From assembly GCF_006717045.1 (NCBI RefSeq), contig NZ_VFPH01000001.1, positions 1,612,001-1,676,000 of the forward strand: a DNA stretch of 64,000 bases. Direction: 5' to 3'. A program made the position numbers and the translations under genes. Below, one piece after another: positions 24,724 through 33,731 of this stretch. How positions within the stretch are numbered: the stretch's first letter is position 1; each line of letters begins with the position of its first letter. The stretch comes from Pseudonocardia cypriaca (GTDB lineage: Bacteria > Actinomycetota > Actinomycetes > Mycobacteriales > Pseudonocardiaceae). Under the pieces are notes generated by a model that saw only the letters and a program-made list of their open reading frames with translations, did not search any database and was not told the DNA's origin.

Positions 24724-25602
24724 ATGGCTGCACGACCTGTACCCAAGAGGCGGGCGCGTCGCCGCCCGGTGCGCGCCGTGCTGCCGCCCGAGCTGCGTCC
24801 GGCCCGCGCCGTCGTCCGGCGCTCGGCGGGCAGCTGGACGCTGCAGAGCACCCTGCACCGGCACGGCCTCGGGCCGGTTGCGGGTGTCGACGAGGCGGGG
24901 CGGGGCGCCTGCGCCGGCCCGCTCGTCGTCGCCGCGTGCGTGCTGCGCCCCGGCGACGCGAAGCGCCTCGACGGGCTCACCGACTCCAAGCTCCTCTCGC
25001 CCACCGCTCGCGAGGAGTACTACCGGCTGATCAGGCGCCGGGCGGAGGACCTCTCGGTCGTGGTGATCCCGCCGGCGGAGGTGGATCGCCGCGGCGTGCA
25101 CGTGGCGAACGTCGAAGGCATGCGCCGGGCCGTCGCCGGTCTCGCCACGGTGCCCGGCTACGTCCTCACCGACGGGTTCGCCGTGCGCGGGTTCGGCACC
25201 CCCGCACTCGCCGTGCCCAAGGGCGACCAGGTCGCGGCGTGCGTGGCGGCGGCGTCGGTGCTGGCCAAGGTCACCAGGGACCGGATCATGGTCGCGCTCG
25301 ACGCCGAGTTCCCCCAGTACGGCTTCGCCGAGCACAAGGGCTACTGCACCCCCGTGCACGACGAGGCGATGCTCACGCACGGCCCGAGCCCCGTGCACCG
25401 CTACTCGTTCGTCAACGTGCGCGCGGCGCGCGACGGCGTGCGGCCGCCTCCGGTCGTGCTGGACGAGGACTCGTTCGACGAAGACTTCATGGACGACACG
25501 ATCGAGACGGGGCTGGGGGAGGACCTCGGGGAGGGTCTGGTCCACAATGGGGCGCTGGCCGTCGGGTCGTCCGAGGGTTCCAGAGGAGGGGTAGCACCGT
25601 GA
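24724..25602 (+). CDS. rnhB: Ribonuclease HII
   Basis: Cleaves RNA of RNA-DNA hybrids and misincorporated ribonucleotides. 292 residues; GVDEAGRGACAGPLVVAA (~55) carries the first two acidic metal ligands, then LTDSKLL (~80) and AASVLAKVTRDRIM (~178). N-terminal ~45 residues are basic and C-terminal ~45 acidic, both extra to the E. coli enzyme. ATG at 24724. Its stop overlaps the next start (GTGA). Confidence 0.95.
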   Translation: MAARPVPKRRARRRPVRAVLPPELRPARAVVRRSAGSWTLQSTLHRHGLGPVAGVDEAGRGACAGPLVVAACVLRPGDAKRLDGLTDSKLLSPTAREEYYRLIRRRAEDLSVVVIPPAEVDRRGVHVANVEGMRRAVAGLATVPGYVLTDGFAVRGFGTPALAVPKGDQVAACVAAASVLAKVTRDRIMVALDAEFPQYGFAEHKGYCTPVHDEAMLTHGPSPVHRYSFVNVRAARDGVRPPPVVLDEDSFDEDFMDDTIETGLGEDLGEGLVHNGALAVGSSEGSRGGVAP

Positions 25603-25922
25603 GCGCCGAGGATCTCGAGAAGTACGAGACCGAGATGGAGCTCACGCTCTACAAGGAGTACCGGGACATCGTGGCCCAGTTCTCCTACGTGGTGGAGACG
25701 GAGCGACGCTTCTACCTGGCCAACTCGGTCGACGTGGCCGCGCGCAACGCCGAAGGCGAGATCTACTTCGAGGTCCGGATGTCCGACGCGTGGGTGTGGG
25801 ACATGTACCGGCCGGCGCGGTTCGTCAAGAACGTGCGCGTGCTGACGTTCAAGGACGTCAACGTCGAGGAGCTCGAGAAGCCCGACCTGCGCTTGCCGGA
25901 GGGCAACCAGTTCGGCACCTAG
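25599..25922 (+). CDS. DUF2469 family protein
   Basis: 107 residues, a compact acidic protein (MSAEDLEKYETEMELTLYKEYRD) found almost only in actinobacteria directly after rnhB. Function unknown. GTG start overlaps the rnhB stop, with GAGGAGGGG 6-14 bases upstream, so expression is coupled. Confidence 0.93.
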   Translation: MSAEDLEKYETEMELTLYKEYRDIVAQFSYVVETERRFYLANSVDVAARNAEGEIYFEVRMSDAWVWDMYRPARFVKNVRVLTFKDVNVEELEKPDLRLPEGNQFGT

Positions 25923-26078
25923 TTCGTGATCATCACCCAGCATTGGCTGGGAGCAGCCCTACCACCTACCGCCGACATCTCCGCACCGTCGGTGCCGGTT
26001 GTCCACCTCGCCCCCCGGCTGTCCACAGATCCCCGATAGGCCTGTCCGGGTGCCCCCGCCTCGCCGATCGTTGTCGGC

Positions 26079-26435
26079 ATGGCAGCGAAGGACGTGCTCG
26101 GGCGCCGCGGTGAGGAGCTCGCCGCTCGCTATCTCGAGCAGCAGGGTCTGGTGATCCTGTCGCGCAACTGGCGGTGCCGCCACGGCGAGCTCGACCTGGT
26201 GGCCACCGACTCGGCCCGGCTCGTGGTCTGCGAGGTTAAGACCCGATCGAGCGCGAGGTACGGCGGGCCGGCCGAGGCCGTCGACGCGCGCAAGGTGGCC
26301 CGCATCCGCCTGGTCACCAACGCGTGGCTCAAGGCCCACCAGGTGCGATGGGTGCCGGTCCGCTTCGACGTGCTCGCGGTCGTTGCGGAGCCGGGGGCGC
26401 GGGCCACCGTCCAGCACTACGAGGCGGCGTTCTGA
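26079..26435 (+). CDS. YraN/UPF0102 endonuclease-like protein
   Basis: 118 residues with the restriction-endonuclease-like fold of UPF0102: GRRGEELAARYLEQQG, the metal-site Asp and Glu-x-Lys in GELDLVA and VCEVKTRSS, and KVARIRLVTNAWL. Biological role unsettled. Its stop overlaps the yifB start by one base; yraN-yifB-dprA is the conserved actinobacterial order. Confidence 0.93.
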   Translation: MAAKDVLGRRGEELAARYLEQQGLVILSRNWRCRHGELDLVATDSARLVVCEVKTRSSARYGGPAEAVDARKVARIRLVTNAWLKAHQVRWVPVRFDVLAVVAEPGARATVQHYEAAF

Positions 26436-27940
26436 TGCCGATCGTGCGCGCCTACGCCGTGGCTCTCGTCGGCGTCGACGGCCATGTGGTGGAGATCGAG
26501 GCCGACGTCGGCAAGGGGCTTCCCAAGTTCCACCTGCTCGGGCTGCCCGATGCCTCCCTGCACGAGTCGAAGGACCGGGTGCGTGCGGCGGTCGTCAACT
26601 CGGGGTTCATCTGGCCGAGCGAGAAGATCGTGCTCGCGCTCTCGCCCGCCACGCTGCGCAAGACGGGCAGCGGCTTCGACCTGGCGCTGGCCTGCGCGGT
26701 GCTCGGAGCGGGCGAGGTCCTTCCCCAGGCCGAGCTCGAAGGCACCGTGCTGCTGGGCGAGCTGGCGCTCGACGGCAGGCTCCGGGCGGTGCGGGGCATG
26801 CTGCCGTGCCTGATCGCTGCCCGCGATGCGGGAATGCGGCGCGCCGTGGTTCCGGAGGCGGGGCTCGCCGAGGCGGCCCTGGTGGAGGGCATCGAGGTGC
26901 ACGGCGCTGCCTGCCTCGCCGACGTCCTGTCCTTCCTCCAGGGCGCGTGCGCGTTGCGCAGCCCGGAGCCGCAGGCCGACGACGTGGTGCCGGATCCGCC
27001 CGATCTCGCCGACGTCGTGGGGCAGGACGACGCGCGGCACGCCATCGAGATCGCTGCAGCGGGTGGCCACCACGTCCTGCTGGTCGGGCCGCCGGGCACG
27101 GGCAAGACGATGCTCGCGCAGCGCTTCGTCGGCCTGCTTCCCCGGCTCGCGCCGCAGGAGGCGCTCGCGCTCGCCGCCATCCGGTCGGTTGCCGGGCGGC
27201 TGCCGGCAGGCGGCGCGCTGAGCACGGTGCCGCCGTTCGTCGCGCCACACCACTCCAGCTCGATGGCCGCGCTGCTCGGCGGCGGCTCCGGGATCGCCCG
27301 GCCGGGGGCGGTGTCGCTGGCCCACCGCGGTGTCCTCTTCCTCGACGAGGCCCCCGAGTGGGGCGCGAGCCTGCTCGACTCGCTCCGCACCCCCCTCGAA
27401 GAGGGTGAGGTCCGGCTGGCCCGCGCCGACGGCACGGTGCAGTACCCGGCCCGGTTCCAGCTCGTGCTCGCGGCCAACCCGTGCCCGTGCGCGCCGGCCC
27501 ACGATCGCGACTGCGTCTGCCCGTCGCTCGTGCGTCGCCGCTACCTCGGACGGCTGTCCGGGCCGCTGCTCGACCGCGTCGACCTGCGGGCCCGCATGTT
27601 CCCGGTCACCGCACTCGCGGCCACCGGACACGCGGAGGGCACCGCCACCGTACGGGCGCGGGTGCTGGCCGCGCGCGCCGCGGCCGCCGAGCGGTGGGGC
27701 GCGCTGGGCTTCCGCACCAACGCCGAGGTGCCCGGGCCGGTGCTCCGCACGCGGTTCGCGCTGCCGCGCGGCGTGGTCCGCCCGCTCGACGCCGGCCTGC
27801 GGGCCGGGCAGCTCACGGCACGCGGCGCCGATCGTGCGCTGCGCATCGCCTGGACCCTCGCCGACCTGGCCGGCCGCGACCGGCCCGACGAGGACCTGGT
27901 CGAGACGGCGCTCTTCTTCCGCGACCGGAGGGCGGCATGA
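26435..27940 (+). CDS. YifB/ComM-type Mg-chelatase-like AAA+ ATPase
   Basis: 501 residues. A Lon-protease-like ChlI N-terminal domain (~1-170), then AAA+ with Walker A GPPGTGKTMLAQRF (~221), Walker B GVLFLDEAPEW (~303) and a cysteine cluster NPCPCAPAHDRDCVCPS (~345). C-terminal Mg_chelatase_C helix bundle. In naturally competent bacteria ComM drives branch migration during recombination; dprA follows with an ATGA overlap, supporting a DNA-processing role. Confidence 0.94.
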   Translation: MPIVRAYAVALVGVDGHVVEIEADVGKGLPKFHLLGLPDASLHESKDRVRAAVVNSGFIWPSEKIVLALSPATLRKTGSGFDLALACAVLGAGEVLPQAELEGTVLLGELALDGRLRAVRGMLPCLIAARDAGMRRAVVPEAGLAEAALVEGIEVHGAACLADVLSFLQGACALRSPEPQADDVVPDPPDLADVVGQDDARHAIEIAAAGGHHVLLVGPPGTGKTMLAQRFVGLLPRLAPQEALALAAIRSVAGRLPAGGALSTVPPFVAPHHSSSMAALLGGGSGIARPGAVSLAHRGVLFLDEAPEWGASLLDSLRTPLEEGEVRLARADGTVQYPARFQLVLAANPCPCAPAHDRDCVCPSLVRRRYLGRLSGPLLDRVDLRARMFPVTALAATGHAEGTATVRARVLAARAAAAERWGALGFRTNAEVPGPVLRTRFALPRGVVRPLDAGLRAGQLTARGADRALRIAWTLADLAGRDRPDEDLVETALFFRDRRAA

Positions 27941-29067
27941 ACGAGCAGGTCCTGCTCGCACGGGCGTACCTGTCGCGGGTGGCCGAACCGCCGGCTCCCG
28001 CGCTGGCCGAGCTGGTGGCGCAGGTCGGGCCGGTCGAGGCGGCGGCGCGGGTGGCCGAGGGGCGGGTCGACGAGCCGGTGGCCCGCGAGACGAGCGTCCG
28101 GCGCGAGGTGCATCGGCCGGCCGCCGATCTCGACGCCGCGGCCGCCGCCGGTGCCCGTTTGGTCGTGCCCGAGCAGCCCGAGTGGCCTGCCGAGGGGTTC
28201 GCCGCGTTCGACGGGGCCGGTTCGGAGCAGCTCGCCCCGCCGCTCGCGCTGTGGGTCCGCGGTCCGGGCCGGCTCGACGAGCTCTGCGAGCACGCCGTCG
28301 CCGTGGTCGGGGCTCGCGCGGCCACGAGCTACGGCGCCCACGTCGCCGCCGAGCTCGGCTCCGGCCTCGCCGACCGCGGATGCACGGTCGTCTCGGGCGC
28401 GGCCATCGGCATCGACGGCGCCGCCCACCGCGGGGCCCTCGGGGTCGAGGGCGCCACGGTTGCGGTGCTCGCGTGCGGCGTCGACCGCGCCTACCCGGCG
28501 TCCCACGAGCTGCTGCTGGAGCGGATCGCGGGGAGCGGGCTCGTCGTCAGCGAGTACCCGCCGGGAGGAGTGCCGGGGCGCCACCGCTTCCTGGTGCGCA
28601 ACCGGCTGATCGCCGGGCTGGCGGCGGGCACGGTCGTCGTCGAGGCCGGGCTGCGCAGCGGGGCGCAGCGCACCGCGTCGGACGCGCTGTCGCTGGGCCG
28701 CCCGGTGATGGCGGTGCCCGGGCCGGTCACCTCGGCCATGTCGGTGGGCTGTCATCGGCTCGTCCGCGACGGTGCGCTGCTCGTCACCCGCAGCGACGAG
28801 GTGCTGGAGGCGGTGGCGCCGATCGGCGAGCACCTCGCAGGCCGACCCGATCCGGTGAGAGGCCGGCTCACCGACGGCCTCGACGCGCCTGCCGCGCTCG
28901 TCCACGACGCGCTGCCGGCCCGTGGTGCCCGCGACACCCGCTGGCTCGCGCTGGAGTCCGGCGTCCCGATCGGCGCCGTGCGGGTCGCGCTGGTGGCCCT
29001 CGAACGGCGCGGGCTCGTGGAGCACTGCGAAGGCCGCTGGCGGCGCCGGGTGGTGGAGGCGGGGTGA
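27937..29067 (+). CDS. dprA: DNA-processing protein DprA
   Basis: 376 residues. A central Rossmann-like domain begins AVAVVGARAATSYGAHVAAEL (~120), with CTVVSGAAIGIDGAAHRGAL (~150) and FLVRNRLIAGLAAGTVVVEA (~218). The C-terminal winged-helix domain (ALPARGARDTRWLALESGVP onward) is the DprA_WH type. Loads RecA on incoming single-stranded DNA in competent species; in actinobacteria its role is unclear. ATG overlaps the yifB stop. Confidence 0.94.
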   Translation: MNEQVLLARAYLSRVAEPPAPALAELVAQVGPVEAAARVAEGRVDEPVARETSVRREVHRPAADLDAAAAAGARLVVPEQPEWPAEGFAAFDGAGSEQLAPPLALWVRGPGRLDELCEHAVAVVGARAATSYGAHVAAELGSGLADRGCTVVSGAAIGIDGAAHRGALGVEGATVAVLACGVDRAYPASHELLLERIAGSGLVVSEYPPGGVPGRHRFLVRNRLIAGLAAGTVVVEAGLRSGAQRTASDALSLGRPVMAVPGPVTSAMSVGCHRLVRDGALLVTRSDEVLEAVAPIGEHLAGRPDPVRGRLTDGLDAPAALVHDALPARGARDTRWLALESGVPIGAVRVALVALERRGLVEHCEGRWRRRVVEAG

Positions 29068-29164
29068 GGGCCGGGGGCACTGGGTGTGTGAAGTCGCGTC
29101 GGGCGCTTCGCCGACACACCGCGGGGAGCTTGACCGGGCCGGCCGCGGGGCGCACGGTCGGCGG

Positions 29165-30070
29165 ATGGCCGAGCTCGCGCCTGGTCCGGCGGCAGCGCTG
29201 GAGGCGTTCCTGCAGCACCTCGCCTTGGAGCGGGGGCGCTCGGAGCACACGGTTCGGGCCTACCGCGGTGATCTGGTGGGGCTGCTCGACGGCCTGGACG
29301 CGCTCGACGGACTCGACCTGGCGAGGTTGCGCCGGTGGCTGGCGGCGGGGCACGAGGCAGGGCTCGGGCGCGCCACGCTCGCCCGACGCGCGGCCGCCGC
29401 CCGCAGCTTCACCGCGTGGGCCCAGCGCACCGGGCGCATCCCGGTCGACCCCGGGGCGCGGCTCGTCTCACCGAGGCCCCGGCGGACCCTGCCCGCGGTG
29501 CCCACCGTCGAGCAGACCGGTGCCGTGCTCGACGCCGCCGGTAGCGGGGCGGAGGAGGAGCACCCGCTCGCGCTGCGCGACCTGCTCGTGCTGGAGCTGC
29601 TCTACGCCACCGGGGTGCGGGTGGCCGAGCTGTGCGGGCTCGACCTCGACGACGTCGACCCGTCCCGGCGCGCCCTCCGCGTGATCGGCAAGGGCGACCG
29701 CGAACGCACGGTCGTCTACGGGGTCCCCGCGTCGGACGCACTGCGGCGCTGGCTCGCGGCGGGGCGGCCGGCCCTGGCCCGCCCCGGCTCGCCTCCCGCG
29801 CTCCTGCTCGGCGCCCGGGGTGGCCGGCTCGACCCGCGGGTGGCACGCCGCGTCGTCCACGAGGCCCTCGCGGCCGTGCCCGGCGCGCCCGATGTCGGGC
29901 CGCACGGCCTCCGCCACGCCGCAGCCACTCACATGTTGCAGGGCGGCGCGGACCTCCGTTACGTACAGGAACTGCTCGGTCACGCTAAGCTAGCAACCAC
30001 TCAGCTCTACACACAGGTGACCGTCGAGCGGCTGAAGGTGGTTCATGAGCAGGCGCATCCGCGGGCATGA
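29165..30070 (+). CDS. xerC: XerC/XerD-like tyrosine recombinase
   Basis: 301 residues, full length for Xer. N-terminal SAM-like core-binding domain (FLQHLALERGRSEHTVRAYRGDL), then the catalytic domain with Arg in YATGVRVAELCGLD (~151), Lys in GKGDRERTV (~177), HGLRHAAATH (His/Arg ~247), GHAKLATTQLY (His ~272) and the nucleophile Tyr ~281. Position after dprA and before rpsB matches the mycobacterial xerC; resolves chromosome dimers at dif. No attachment-site duplication is visible here, so it is a housekeeping gene, not an integrase. Confidence 0.92.
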   Translation: MAELAPGPAAALEAFLQHLALERGRSEHTVRAYRGDLVGLLDGLDALDGLDLARLRRWLAAGHEAGLGRATLARRAAAARSFTAWAQRTGRIPVDPGARLVSPRPRRTLPAVPTVEQTGAVLDAAGSGAEEEHPLALRDLLVLELLYATGVRVAELCGLDLDDVDPSRRALRVIGKGDRERTVVYGVPASDALRRWLAAGRPALARPGSPPALLLGARGGRLDPRVARRVVHEALAAVPGAPDVGPHGLRHAAATHMLQGGADLRYVQELLGHAKLATTQLYTQVTVERLKVVHEQAHPRA

Positions 30071-31619
30071 CGTCGTATCGGCCCCGTCTGCGCAGCTCAG
30101 AACCCCGTCCGGCCCGGTCGTGCACGCGGCCGTGTTGCCCGTCGCGATCTCCGCGTCCCACGTGGAGGAGCTGTGGGCGGCGTATCTGGCCGAGCGCACG
30201 CGCGCACTGCGTGACCGGCTCGTCGTGCACTACACGCCGCTGCTGAGGGCCGTCGCGCACCGCCTCGGGCGCGCCCTGCCGTCGTACGTCGAGGTGGCCG
30301 ACCTGGTGCAGTGCGGGGTGTTCGGGCTCATCGACGCGGTGGAGCGCTTCGATCCCGAGCGCAGCCCGCGGTTCGAGAGCTACGCCGCTGCGCGCATCCG
30401 CGGCGCGATCCTCGACGAGCTGCGCGCCCAGGACTGGGTGCCCCGCTCCGTGCGCGGACGCGTGCGCGAGCTGGAGCGGGCGCAGGAGCGGCTGGAGAGC
30501 CGGTTGCAGCGTGCCGCCACGGACGCCGAGCTCGCCGAGGAGCTGGGCCTTCCGGTGCAGGAGGTGCGAGCCTTCGGCCGGCAGGTGCAGCTCGTCAGCG
30601 TCGAGGCCCTCGACGAGAGCAGCGGCGGGGTGTCGGAGCTCTTCGCCGACGACGCAGCCCCCGACCCGATGGCCGTGGTACAGGCCACCGAGACCCTCCG
30701 GCAGCTCGCGTTCGCGGTGGCGCAGCTCGAGGAGCGGGACCGCGACGTCGTGCGCCTCTACTACCTGGAGAACCGCACGCTCGCCGAGATCGGGAGGCTC
30801 CTGGGCGTCACCGAGTCGCGGGTGTGCCAGCTGCACACCCGGCTCGTCGGGCGGCTGCGCGGCAGGCTGGAGGAGCTCGCCGCGGGCTGAGGGCCCGGAT
30901 CCGCTCGCCGTGACCGCCCCGTCCGGCCACGGGTCCGGCACCGGCAGCAGCCGCACCTCGGGCGGGCGCAGGAGCATCAGCGGGTCCAGGTACTCCCGTG
31001 GCCCGCGGCGCACGCCCCAGTGCAGGCACGGCGTCGCCGCGCAGCCCGGATGGCCGGGTTCGAGCAGCCCGAGCACGTCGCCGGCCCGCACCACCGCGCC
31101 CGGCCGCACGACGGGCCGCAGCGGCTCGTAGGTGGTGCGCAGGCCGTCGTCGTGGTCGACCGACACGACGCTCCGGGTGCCGATCGGCCCGGCGAAGACG
31201 ACGGTGCCGGCGCGGGCCGCGATTACCGGCCGGCCGGCCGAGCCGATGAGGTCGACGCCCCGGTGGCCCGGTCCGAACGGGTGCGGCGGCGCGCGGAACC
31301 GGGTGGCGACCGCGGGAACCGGCAGGAGCGGCCACGCGTATCCGGCCCCGGGCGCAGGGATCCCGGCCCCGTCGGGAGGTGCCGGCCCACCGTCGGACGG
31401 CGGCATCGGCGCCGCCGCTCCGGAGGTCTGATGGCCCGGCGCCGCGATGCCCGCCGGCCGACCGGCCCGGGCCTCGTCGGGACCCCGGGCCGGGTTCGGA
31501 GGCGCGAGCGGTTCGGCGAGTAGCATCGCCACGCCGAGGGCGCCCACGAGTGCGCGGCGCCCCCACGTCCCGGCGGAACCCGCCGTCGGCACGAACCCCG
31601 CCCACCTCGTTGCGTCCAC
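29985..31619 (-). CDS. M23-type peptidoglycan peptidase; C-terminal frame runs on antisense to whiG
   Basis: The recognisable protein spans about 30895-31619. GTG 31619 opens a signal-peptide-like segment (GRRALVGALGVAMLLAEPLA), then a Pro-rich linker, then the LytM/M23 domain HPFGPGHRGVDLIGSAGRPV with the zinc His and Asp and HLH-equivalent CLHWGVRRGPREYLDPL. The first His of the usual HxH is Cys, as in many actinobacterial homologues near rpsB, so catalysis is doubtful. Relatives stop shortly after the YLDPL stretch; here no in-frame stop occurs until 29985, so the frame continues opposite whiG. A lost stop or a sequence error is more likely than a real fused domain. Confidence 0.6.
   Translation of the reverse strand: MDATRWAGFVPTAGSAGTWGRRALVGALGVAMLLAEPLAPPNPARGPDEARAGRPAGIAAPGHQTSGAAAPMPPSDGGPAPPDGAGIPAPGAGYAWPLLPVPAVATRFRAPPHPFGPGHRGVDLIGSAGRPVIAARAGTVVFAGPIGTRSVVSVDHDDGLRTTYEPLRPVVRPGAVVRAGDVLGLLEPGHPGCAATPCLHWGVRRGPREYLDPLMLLRPPEVRLLPVPDPWPDGAVTASGSGPSARGELLQPAAQPPDEPGVQLAHPRLGDAQEPPDLGERAVLQVVEAHDVAVPLLELRHRERELPEGLGGLYHGHRVGGCVVGEELRHPAAALVEGLDADELHLPAEGSHLLHRKAQLLGELGVRGGTLQPALQPLLRPLQLAHASAHGAGHPVLGAQLVEDRAADARSGVALEPRAALGIEALHRVDEPEHPALHQVGHLDVRRQGAPEAVRDGPQQRRVVHDEPVTQCARALGQIRRPQLLHVGRGDRDGQHGRVHDRAGRGSELRRRGRYDVMPADAPAHEPPSAARRSPVCRAEWLLA
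30045..30890 (+). CDS. whiG: RNA polymerase sigma factor WhiG (FliA family)
   Basis: 281 residues, same length as Streptomyces WhiG. Region 2 is DLVQCGVFGLIDAVERFDPERSPRFESYA with the conserved AQDWVPRSVRGR following; region 3 is DAELAEELGLPVQEVRAF; region 4 is EERDRDVVRLYYLENRTLAEIGRLLGVTESRVCQLH. In streptomycetes it commits aerial hyphae to sporulation, implying a differentiating or fragmenting actinomycete. ATG at 30045, preceded by AAGGTGG, overlaps the recombinase gene by 26 bases. An open minus-strand frame runs opposite the whole gene. Confidence 0.93.
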   Translation: MSRRIRGHDVVSAPSAQLRTPSGPVVHAAVLPVAISASHVEELWAAYLAERTRALRDRLVVHYTPLLRAVAHRLGRALPSYVEVADLVQCGVFGLIDAVERFDPERSPRFESYAAARIRGAILDELRAQDWVPRSVRGRVRELERAQERLESRLQRAATDAELAEELGLPVQEVRAFGRQVQLVSVEALDESSGGVSELFADDAAPDPMAVVQATETLRQLAFAVAQLEERDRDVVRLYYLENRTLAEIGRLLGVTESRVCQLHTRLVGRLRGRLEELAAG

Positions 31620-31944
31620 CGGCTCAGACTGGCGGGGATGCGGACGGCGTGGGGGCCGATTGCCCGGCCTGTGGATGGCGCGGGCCCGAGGTGGACAACT
31701 CCGGGACGCGGCGTCGGGCCGATCCGGGCCCCGGCGTACACTCGACCTGCATCTCGACGGCGTCGAGGTGACTTCGCGCGTGCGCGCACCCGTGCAGACG
31801 GGAGCGGTGGACGGGCGGTCCCGGGCCTGGCCCGGGTCCGGCCACCGGTGCCACGCCAGGGCGGTGCCGCCGACCGGCGCTCCGCGAAACCGCGTGCGTG
31901 GCCGCCCGTCGGCCGCGCCCCGATCGAGAGGGTGAACACCGGCC
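31620..31944. other. 325-bp spacer before rpsB
   Basis: Spacer between the peptidase start and rpsB. It must hold the divergent promoters. TACACT at 31737-31742 would suit a -10 element for rpsB, but no convincing -35 precedes it. No gene, repeat or tRNA was recognised; the rpsB leader would be about 200 bases. Confidence 0.4.
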
Positions 31945-32847
31945 ATGGCCGTCGTCACCATGAAGCAGTTGCTGGATTCCGGTGTGCACTTCGGGCACCA
32001 GACCCGCCGCTGGAACCCGAAGATGAAGCGCTACATCCTCACCGAGCGCAACGGCATCTACATCATCGACCTGCAGCAGACCCTGTCGTACATCGACCGG
32101 GCCTACGAGTTCGTCCGCGAGACGGTCGCCCACGGCGGCACCATCATGTTCGTCGGCACGAAGAAGCAGGCGCAGGAGGCCATCGCCGAGGAGGCGGGCC
32201 GGGTCAACATGCCGTACGTGAACCAGCGCTGGCTGGGCGGCATGCTCACGAACTTCCAGACCGTGCACAAGCGGCTGCAGCGCCTCAAGGAGCTGGAGTC
32301 GATGGAGCAGACGGGTGGCTTCGAGGGTCGCACCAAGAAGGAGATCCTCATGCTCACCCGCGAGAAGGACAAGCTCGAGAAGACCCTCGGCGGCATCCGC
32401 GACATGTCCAGGGTCCCGAGCGCGGTGTGGGTGGTCGACACCAAGAAGGAGCACATCGCCGTCGGTGAGGCCCGCAAGCTGGGCATCCCGGTCGTCTCCA
32501 TCCTGGACACCAACTGCGACCCCGACGAGGTCGACTTCCCGATCCCGGGCAACGACGACGCGATCCGTTCGGCCGCGCTGCTCACCAAGGTGATCGCCCG
32601 CGCCGCGGCCGACGGCCTGATGCAGCGCTCGCAGCGGGCGCGCGGTGCCGACGGCGAGGACAAGCCGGAGGCCGGTGTCGCCACCGACGAGCCGCTGGCC
32701 GAGTGGGAGCAGAACCTGCTCGCCGAGGGTGCCGGTTCCGACGGCGCCAGCCTCACCGCCGCGAGCCAGGGCGCCGACGCGCCCAACCCGGCTGTCGAGG
32801 CCGCGCCGGCCACCACCAGCAACGGCACCCAGCAGACCGCGGGCTGA
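31945..32847 (+). CDS. rpsB: 30S ribosomal protein S2
   Basis: 300 residues; S2 core MAVVTMKQLLDSGVHFGHQTRRWNPKM-type start through SILDTNCDPDEVDFPIPGNDDA (~200) and a long Ala/Glu-rich actinobacterial tail from ~235. Paired with tsf as in almost all bacteria. Confidence 0.97.
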   Translation: MAVVTMKQLLDSGVHFGHQTRRWNPKMKRYILTERNGIYIIDLQQTLSYIDRAYEFVRETVAHGGTIMFVGTKKQAQEAIAEEAGRVNMPYVNQRWLGGMLTNFQTVHKRLQRLKELESMEQTGGFEGRTKKEILMLTREKDKLEKTLGGIRDMSRVPSAVWVVDTKKEHIAVGEARKLGIPVVSILDTNCDPDEVDFPIPGNDDAIRSAALLTKVIARAAADGLMQRSQRARGADGEDKPEAGVATDEPLAEWEQNLLAEGAGSDGASLTAASQGADAPNPAVEAAPATTSNGTQQTAG

Positions 32848-32889
32848 CGACCCCACACGCTTCGAAGAGAAACGGACGAAACAGGCACC

Positions 32890-33705
32890 ATGGCGAACTA
32901 CACCGCCGCCGACGTCAAGAAGCTCCGGGACCTCACCGGTTCCGGGATGATGGACTGCAAGAAGGCGCTCGAGGAGGCCGAGGGCGACTTCGACAAGGCG
33001 GTCGAGCTGCTCCGCATCAAGGGCGCCAAGGACGTGGGCAAGCGCGCGGGCCGGGAGACGGCCAACGGGCTCGTCGCGGCCGAGGGCGGCACGATGGTCG
33101 AGCTGAACTGCGAGACCGACTTCGTCGCCAAGAGCGATGACTTCCAGGCGCTCGCCGGCAAGATCCTCCGCGCCGCGGTCGACCAGAAGCCGGCCGACGT
33201 CGACGCGCTGAAGAAGGCGCCGCTCGAGGGCGGCACCGTCGACGACGCCCTGCAGGCGCTCTCGGCCCGCATCGGCGAGAAGCTCGAGCTCAAGCGCTAC
33301 ATCCACGTCGATGGCCCGGTTGCGCTGTACCTGCACCGCCGTGCGTCGGACCTGCCGCCGGCCATCGGCGCGCTGGTCGCGTACGAGGGTGGGGGCGACG
33401 ACGCCGCCAAGAGCGTGGCCATGCACATCGCAGCGGCTCGGCCGCAGTACACCACCCGCGACGAGGTCCCGGGCGAGGTGCTGGAGAACGAGCGCCGCAT
33501 CGCGGAGGCCACCGCTCGCGAGGAGGGCAAGCCCGAGCAGGTGCTGCCGCGCATCGTCGAGGGCCGGATCAACGGCTTCTACAAGGACGTCGTGCTGCTG
33601 GAGCAGCCGTCGGTCCACGAGCCGAAGAAGACGGTGAAGGCGCTGCTCGACGAGGCAGGTGTCACCGTCCGCGAGTTCGCTCGCTTCGAGGTCGGCCAGG
33701 CCTGA
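32890..33705 (+). CDS. tsf: Elongation factor Ts
   Basis: 271 residues. Guanine-nucleotide exchange factor for EF-Tu. N-terminal UBA-like YTAADVKKLRDLTGSGMMDCKKAL, the TDFVAKSDDF motif (~77-86) and the C-terminal core domain. 42 bases after rpsB. Confidence 0.97.
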   Translation: MANYTAADVKKLRDLTGSGMMDCKKALEEAEGDFDKAVELLRIKGAKDVGKRAGRETANGLVAAEGGTMVELNCETDFVAKSDDFQALAGKILRAAVDQKPADVDALKKAPLEGGTVDDALQALSARIGEKLELKRYIHVDGPVALYLHRRASDLPPAIGALVAYEGGGDDAAKSVAMHIAAARPQYTTRDEVPGEVLENERRIAEATAREEGKPEQVLPRIVEGRINGFYKDVVLLEQPSVHEPKKTVKALLDEAGVTVREFARFEVGQA

Positions 33706-33731
33706 GCCGGCCCACGGACGAAGGCGACGAG

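Noticed and set aside
29165..30070. Integrase of a mobile island
   Set aside because: Conserved Xer length and motifs and the conserved dprA-xerC-rpsB neighbourhood indicate the housekeeping recombinase.
30808..31605. Alternative minus-strand frame over the M23 peptidase
   Set aside because: The M23 motifs are in a different frame; this one is Arg/Gly shadow sequence.
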